A stretch of DNA of 64,000 nucleotides from Acinetobacter baylyi DSM 14961 = CIP 107474. Lineage in GTDB: Bacteria > Pseudomonadota > Gammaproteobacteria > Pseudomonadales > Moraxellaceae. The first letter of the stretch is position 1. Each line of letters begins with the position of its first letter. The stretch lies in contig NZ_KB849627.1 in NCBI RefSeq assembly GCF_000368685.1, positions 396,963 to 460,962 on the forward strand, given 5' to 3'. Shown one piece after another: positions 60,798 to 64,000 of this stretch. The position numbers were made by a program, and so were the translations under genes. A model generated the notes under the pieces. That model saw only the letters and a program-made list of their open reading frames with translations. It searched no databases and was not told where the DNA came from.

Positions 60798-61433
60798 CTA
60801 TACATTTACAGCAGATGAAGTCTCTGCAAATAAAGCAGCCCACGCATTGATTCGCGTAGGAATATCCTGAACTGAACGACCTAATATATCACTAATTACT
60901 GCGCAAAGGTCAGCACCACTTTCAATGACGACCTTCGAGTTTTCAACGGTTAAACCACCAATCGCACAGATGGGTGTATTAAATTTTTGTCGAGCCTGCT
61001 TAATCACTTCAATTCCTACATTCCCCGCCTCTGGTTTAGTCGCTGTTGCATAGACTGCTCCGAAAGCAATATAGGTTGCACCATCAGCAATGGCTTTCTC
61101 TGCCAACACGAGCGAATTTAAACAGGTACGACCAATGACAGCACCAGAAGTTAATCTGTTTACAGCATCACTGATTTCTCCATCAGACTGCCCAAGATGG
61201 ACACCTAAATCAAATTGAGCAGCCAATACCAGATCATCGTTAATGACAAAAGGAACCTGATAGGCTTCACATAGCACCTTGATTTGTTCGACTTCAAAAG
61301 CTTGATCGGTCTTAGGCACTTTTTTACGCCGATACTGCAAAATCGCGATATGTCCAGTGGATAATGCGATTTCTAATTTGTCTAATAACAGCTCAAGTGG
61401 ATCATCATTGGTAATGAGATATAGACCGCGCAT
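60798..61433 (-). CDS. thiE: Thiamine-phosphate synthase
   Basis: Joins the thiazole and pyrimidine moieties of thiamine. The 211-residue TIM barrel shows LQYRRKKVPKTDQAFE, the phosphate/magnesium loop FVINDDLVLAAQFDLGVHLG, IAFGAVYATATKPEAGNVG and ICAIGGLTVENSKVVIESGA. All are typical of ThiE. It precedes hemL. Confidence 0.95.
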   Translation of the reverse strand: MRGLYLITNDDPLELLLDKLEIALSTGHIAILQYRRKKVPKTDQAFEVEQIKVLCEAYQVPFVINDDLVLAAQFDLGVHLGQSDGEISDAVNRLTSGAVIGRTCLNSLVLAEKAIADGATYIAFGAVYATATKPEAGNVGIEVIKQARQKFNTPICAIGGLTVENSKVVIESGADLCAVISDILGRSVQDIPTRINAWAALFAETSSAVNV

Positions 61434-61516
61434 TCACTCAATTCTCGACATTTCTGATAAGTACAGTATAACAAATTCGACACAACTGATTTTTATAGCA
61501 ATTGTATTTTAATCAT

Positions 61517-61547
61517 AAAAAAAACCCGAATAAATCGGGGTTTTTTT
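61517..61547 (-). terminator. Terminator of the OmpW-family gene
   Basis: CCCGA / TCGGG core flanked by long A and T runs. On the minus strand eight T residues follow. Confidence 0.85.
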
Positions 61548-61562
61548 GAATCTGAGCCGAAC

Positions 61563-62312
61563 TTAGAAGCGGTAGCCCACACCTAAATAAGTCACGATTG
61601 GATTAATTTCAATTTTGCTTGAACCTTGTACAAATGTGACATTAGCAGGATTCACAACATTGAGATTTGCATGGGTACTTAGGTGTACATAGCTCACTGA
61701 AGCCGTTGCAAACCAGTTAGGCGTAATATTGTAGTCTGCACCAATAAACGCAACTGGCGCTACCGCATCATCAATATCGACATTACTGATGGTTCCACCA
61801 AGAGGAGCAATTTTAGCATTTACTTCTGGATTAAGTTTAAAATCACGGAAACTTGCATACATAAAACCGGCACCTACATATGGACGGAACTTATTGTTTA
61901 CACTTCCAAATGTATATTTACCAGTCAGCACTGGGCTATAAACTTTTACATCCCCAACTTTGCTAAAGCTATCAAGATTTAATGCGCCAGCTAACAATTG
62001 TCCCTTACCTTGAATGTCGACCTTAGGTGGAACACCCAAGATCAAACCAACTGTCACATTATCATTGACCAAATAATCTAACTTAAATTCTGCAGTATCA
62101 GCATTGTCCAATTCAAAGCCTGCAGCTGAATTGAAGGTATTAAAATAAGGAATTGATGATGTAGAATTTACACCCTGCTTGGTGCCTTGTGGCATGATAT
62201 GAGCCCAACCCGCAGAAACAGCAAAGTTATTGCCATCCGAAGTCGCTGCCTGTGCGCCAAAGCTGGTTACGAGTAATGCAAGTGGTAAAAGTGCTGTTGT
62301 TAATTTTTTCAT
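61563..62312 (-). CDS. ompW: OmpW-family outer-membrane protein
   Basis: An eight-stranded outer-membrane beta barrel of 249 residues, larger than E. coli OmpW (212). The signal peptide is MKKLTTALLPLALLVTSFGA. Family features are TAEFKLDYLVNDNVTVGLIL, KYTFGSVNNKFRPYVGAGFM, DYNITPNWFATASVSYVHLS and the final VTYLGVGYRF with C-terminal Phe. OmpW/AlkL proteins take up small hydrophobic compounds, so that role is likely but not shown. The ATG at 62312 starts the signal peptide. Confidence 0.92.
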   Translation of the reverse strand: MKKLTTALLPLALLVTSFGAQAATSDGNNFAVSAGWAHIMPQGTKQGVNSTSSIPYFNTFNSAAGFELDNADTAEFKLDYLVNDNVTVGLILGVPPKVDIQGKGQLLAGALNLDSFSKVGDVKVYSPVLTGKYTFGSVNNKFRPYVGAGFMYASFRDFKLNPEVNAKIAPLGGTISNVDIDDAVAPVAFIGADYNITPNWFATASVSYVHLSTHANLNVVNPANVTFVQGSSKIEINPIVTYLGVGYRF

Positions 62313-62470
62313 CAGAATACGTCCCATATTATTTCATCCAAAGGCCAAGGCATCCTAGCCTTTATAGATACACAGATATTAGAATAATTAAATGAAAGAT
62401 CAACTGGAAAACTCAATATTTCGTAACTGAGTAGTCGCTTTATGATCCAATTTAACTTTCTTATCCTCTT

Positions 62471-62851
62471 TTAACTTGAAATTTTATCTAAATCACGATT
62501 TTTAAGACTGATATTACCTCTCAATACATCTGAAAACATCTTCCAATCAGAGATAAAACTATATAGTGGTTGCTTAAAGCTGGCTGGTTTATTTTTTTCA
62601 AAGATAAAATGTCCGACCCAGGCACAGGCATAACCAGAAATAAGTCCATAAACTACATATTTTGCTTTACGACGACGAATCGCTTGAGTAAAAAAATAAA
62701 GTCCGATACTGCTTCCTGCAACATGTAAGCGTCGGCTCATGATATTTCGATGTTCTGTCAAATAGAAACGATAAAACTCATGGTAGTTTTTAATAGGTGA
62801 ATTAACGTTATTCTGGCTGCTATCTTGAGCTAACTTCGCTGGCGCGTTCAT
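62471..62851 (-). CDS. Mpo1-like (DUF962) membrane protein
   Basis: A 126-residue membrane protein of the Mpo1/DUF962 family; yeast Mpo1 is an Fe(II) dioxygenase for 2-hydroxy fatty acids. The family histidines are visible in YRFYLTEHRNIMSRRLHVAG and AWVGHFIFEKNKPASFKQPL. Two or three hydrophobic segments lie between them. The ATG at 62851 follows AGGA by 8 bases; the frame stays open 36 codons further upstream, but those residues are basic and atypical. Confidence 0.82.
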   Translation of the reverse strand: MNAPAKLAQDSSQNNVNSPIKNYHEFYRFYLTEHRNIMSRRLHVAGSSIGLYFFTQAIRRRKAKYVVYGLISGYACAWVGHFIFEKNKPASFKQPLYSFISDWKMFSDVLRGNISLKNRDLDKISS

Positions 62852-63075
62852 TCTCATCGTCCTATGATCATTTTTTATCACCTTACTCCAAAAAAATTGA
62901 GAAAAAAAGTTTTTTAATTGACGCGCTGTCCATGTTTTAGATGGTCTATTTAAAAACAAAACAATACACTACCTGCATTTTCATGCAGCAAATATCAAGA
63001 CATAATTATAGGCATGGTGATATTCTTATTTACATTGACAAACTATTAGAAATAAAGAAGTTTAGGAGTATCAAG

Positions 63076-64000
63076 ATGGTCGAAATCGAGCTTAAGTTTC
63101 AGCTTCCAGAAAGCAAAAAAAAGAGTCTATTACAGGCATTGAAGCCTAAAACAGCAGAAAAAATTCGACTTCAAGCCAAGTATTACGATACGCCAGACCG
63201 ACTTCTCGCAAAGAATCATGTGGCATTAAGATTACGTCTTGAAGGCGATCATTGGGTTCAAACATTTAAAGCAGCGGGAAAGAATCACCTAGAACGTATT
63301 GAAAGTGAGATTCATCTGGGTAAATGCGAGCTTGAACCTGAACTAGATTTAAGCCTGTTTGAAAATAATAAAACTGTTAAGGATCGTTTGGAAGAAGTTC
63401 TAGGTGATCATCAAGATGAACTTAAATTTCAATTTAAAACAGATGTGGAGCGCACTTTCCGAATTTTTCAGATAGAAGATACAGCCATTGAAGTTTGTCT
63501 TGATGACGGTATCGTTTCTACCTCCGATCAATCTGAGAAAATTTGTGAAGTCGAGTTTGAACTTAAATCTGGTTCTGCCGAACAGCTCATATTATTTACT
63601 CAGGAATGGGTTAAAAAATATCAACTCTGGTTGGATGTGCGTAGTAAAGCCCAGCGTGGAAACTTACTGGCGACCCAACAAAAAACCTCACCTGCAACCA
63701 AAGCCAGCACCTTATTCCTCCATAAAAAGTCCAGTGCTGATTCTGCTTTACGCCAAATGATTGCCAATGCTTTACAACATTTACTTCCGAATGCGGCTTT
63801 TATTGCTGAAGGTGTTGCTGAGCCTGAGCATATTCATCAAGCACGCGTTGCAATTCGACGTTTAAGAAGTGCGCTGAAAATTTTTGGTTCATGGTCTTTA
63901 GAAACAGATGATCGCTGGGAAGCACAGTTGGCTGAAATTTTCCAAATACTTGGAGATTCGAGAGATATTGATGCGATTCGGGACGATGTTTTACCGCAAC
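63076..64000 (+). CDS. CYTH-CHAD domain protein (runs off the right edge)
   Basis: About 308 residues are visible. The N-terminal CYTH domain (residues 1-200) starts with the triphosphate-binding signature VEIELKFQLPE (ExExK) and continues with KYYDTPDRLLAKNHVALRLR and GDHWVQTFKAAGKNHLERIE. A CHAD domain begins near residue 228 with HIHQARVAIRRLRSALKIFG, a His/Arg helix known to bind polyphosphate. Such fusions are probable inorganic triphosphatases linked to polyphosphate. AGGAG lies 7 bases before the ATG. Confidence 0.93.
   Translation, partial: MVEIELKFQLPESKKKSLLQALKPKTAEKIRLQAKYYDTPDRLLAKNHVALRLRLEGDHWVQTFKAAGKNHLERIESEIHLGKCELEPELDLSLFENNKTVKDRLEEVLGDHQDELKFQFKTDVERTFRIFQIEDTAIEVCLDDGIVSTSDQSEKICEVEFELKSGSAEQLILFTQEWVKKYQLWLDVRSKAQRGNLLATQQKTSPATKASTLFLHKKSSADSALRQMIANALQHLLPNAAFIAEGVAEPEHIHQARVAIRRLRSALKIFGSWSLETDDRWEAQLAEIFQILGDSRDIDAIRDDVLPQ

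Overview
The window reads as ordinary chromosome of an AT-rich gammaproteobacterium of the Moraxellaceae, most likely Acinetobacter. This rests on recognisable proteins and gene orders: alaS-lysC-csrA, hisZ-purA, nudJ-mnmA-hflD-purB, surE-nlpD without pcm or rpoS, the dat-ddc pair for 1,3-diaminopropane, a long-form PstA/PstC transporter, and a DesB/DesC/DesT-type desaturase locus. I see no insertion sequence, prophage, integron, CRISPR array, rRNA or tRNA. Both ends cut a gene: clpB on the left and a CYTH-CHAD protein on the right.

Layout. 1-9.3 kb: clpB (with a sigma-32-like promoter), a GNAT acetyltransferase, an OsmC-family protein divergent from crp/vfr, an aldo/keto reductase, an M48 lipoprotein protease, purA, hisZ and a GAPDH-family dehydrogenase. 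9.7-15.3 kb: alaS, lysC, csrA, then rnhB and a small lipoprotein on the other strand. 15.5-18.5 kb: a cytochrome b561, an adenine deaminase and an AzgA-type purine permease. 18.5-24.2 kb: a long regulatory stretch with a candidate small RNA, a tiny membrane protein, a perfect CRP site and a structured leader before a SulP permease, then a TonB-dependent siderophore receptor with a Fur-like box. 24.7-34 kb: universal stress protein, small proteins, ahpF, grxD, argD, a LysR regulator, nlpD and surE. 34-42 kb: a PBP5/6-type carboxypeptidase, a gamma-carbonic-anhydrase-like protein, a VOC protein, nudJ-mnmA-hflD-purB and sohB. 42-47 kb: pstSCAB with a PHO box. 47-54.5 kb: ddc/dat, a SIMPL protein, desB-desC and divergent desT. 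54.6-64 kb: dps, rapA, rluA, an HbpS-like protein, hemL-thiE, an OmpW porin, an Mpo1-like membrane protein and the CYTH-CHAD gene.

How genes connect. Purine metabolism recurs: purA and purB convert IMP to AMP, while the permease and adenine deaminase bring in adenine and turn it into hypoxanthine. Envelope maintenance is represented by the carboxypeptidase, NlpD, SohB, the M48 protease and OmpW. Stress defence is represented by ClpB, AhpF, Dps, the Usp protein, GrxD and OsmC. Global regulators Crp/Vfr and CsrA are both encoded here, and at least one near-ideal Crp operator lies in the same window.

No large undescribed system of protein genes is visible. The best candidates for something new are RNA-level: (i) the 5' leader of sulP, where one segment can pair with either of two partners and a following hairpin covers the Shine-Dalgarno; and (ii) an independent small RNA of about 87 nt upstream of the purine permease, with an extended -10 promoter, a 12-bp stem and an intrinsic terminator. 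Both are inferences from sequence alone.
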